Assembly: GCA_963976395.1 (NCBI GenBank)
Contig: CAXBLG010000086.1
Span: 1-13,786 of the forward strand
Source: UBA11612 sp963976395
GTDB taxonomy: Bacteria; Pseudomonadota; Alphaproteobacteria; Rhodospirillales; Rhodospirillaceae
DNA length: 13,786 nt
Direction of reading: 5' to 3'
Below are positions 13,479 to 13,786 of the stretch, piece by piece. Positions within the stretch are counted from its first letter, which is position 1, and every line of letters begins with the position of its first letter. Made by a program: the position numbers and the translations under genes. The notes beneath the pieces are model-generated. The model had not been told where the DNA came from. It was given only the letters and a program-made list of their open reading frames with translations, and did no database searches.

Positions 13479-13691
13479 ATGGTGGATCGACTCTTAAGCA
13501 AGGCAGAAGTGCTTCAAATTACAGGCCTAAGTTATCCAACTATCTGGGCGATGATGCGTCGTGGTGAATTTCCTCGAAGCGTTGAAATCACCCTAAACCG
13601 AATCGCGTGGCACGAATCCGATATCATATCGTGGAAGGAAGTATTGCCGCAGCGCCGACTGAAGGGCGACCCGCCGGAGAGCGAAGAATAA
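13479..13691 (+). CDS. AlpA-like DNA-binding protein
   Basis: This 70-residue protein has a winged helix-turn-helix of the AlpA/MerR-like type: LLSKAEVLQITGLSYPTIWA and MMRRGEFPRSVEI, then a short wing and WHESDIISWKEVLPQRR. The ATG at 13479 is preferred because GGAGG lies eight bases upstream. A nearby ATG at 13464 would overlap that site, and a frame from 13374 adds a non-homologous leader. The family includes phage P4 and prophage regulators (activators of integrase genes) and excisionase-like proteins, so a mobile element may begin to the right. A single copy with a sigma-54-like promoter could instead be a host regulator. The last residues (GDPPESEE) are an acidic tail. The target is unknown. 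Confidence 0.88.
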   Translation: MVDRLLSKAEVLQITGLSYPTIWAMMRRGEFPRSVEITLNRIAWHESDIISWKEVLPQRRLKGDPPESEE

Positions 13692-13786
13692 TTGATTTCC
13701 GGATTTGTCTTCTGTGCTGCGATTTGCACGCCTCAACAAGAATTTCGTCCATGCCCTGTGCAAAGTGGAGAATTTCACGGGGCGTG

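Noticed and set aside
13624..13785. An open minus-strand frame of 54 codons entering from the right edge
   Set aside because: The first part (REILHFAQGMDEILVEA) looks somewhat protein-like and could be the end of a gene, but it has no visible start, runs antisense over the AlpA-like gene and matches no family I know. The sequence to the right is needed.

Overview
The window looks like a chromosomal segment of a GC-rich, flagellated alphaproteobacterium, probably Rhodospirillales-like. The evidence is the gene order fliF-fliG-fliH-fliN-motA-flbD, a FlbD-type sigma-54 activator with a degenerate receiver domain, and a Nudix-like regulator of the alphaproteobacterial COG4111 type. This assignment rests on family knowledge, not on a database search.

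Left part (1-7977). A Nudix-like regulator, cut by the left edge, runs leftward from 497. A 290-base divergent control region separates it from a rightward flagellar cluster. That cluster encodes the MS ring (FliF, TTG start), the rotor switch (FliG, FliN), the export ATPase regulator (FliH), a MotA-type stator subunit without an adjacent motB, and the enhancer-binding regulator FlbD. A small secreted protein of unknown function follows flbD with 10 bases between stop and GTG start.

Middle and right part (7978-13029). These are unrelated metabolic or envelope genes: a Rieske non-heme iron oxygenase (-), a secreted S9 serine peptidase (+), a six-helix ferric-reductase-like membrane protein (-) and a Tat-exported dienelactone hydrolase-like protein (-). 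Two strong hairpins lie here. One sits between the convergent peptidase and ferric-reductase genes. The other is a terminator between the hydrolase gene and the ferric-reductase gene.

Right end (13030-13786). A 449-base intergenic region holds a DnaA box, a perfect GGCAA-TTC-TTGCC dyad, a TTAA-N7-TTAC site and a sigma-54-like promoter. It leads to a 70-residue AlpA-like DNA-binding protein. The dyad block is nearly identical to one upstream of fliF, and both copies are followed by a CtrA-like spaced TTAA site. The best lead in the window is therefore that the same regulators (FlbD and CtrA are the obvious candidates) may control both fliF and the small AlpA-like gene. This is inference from sequence alone.
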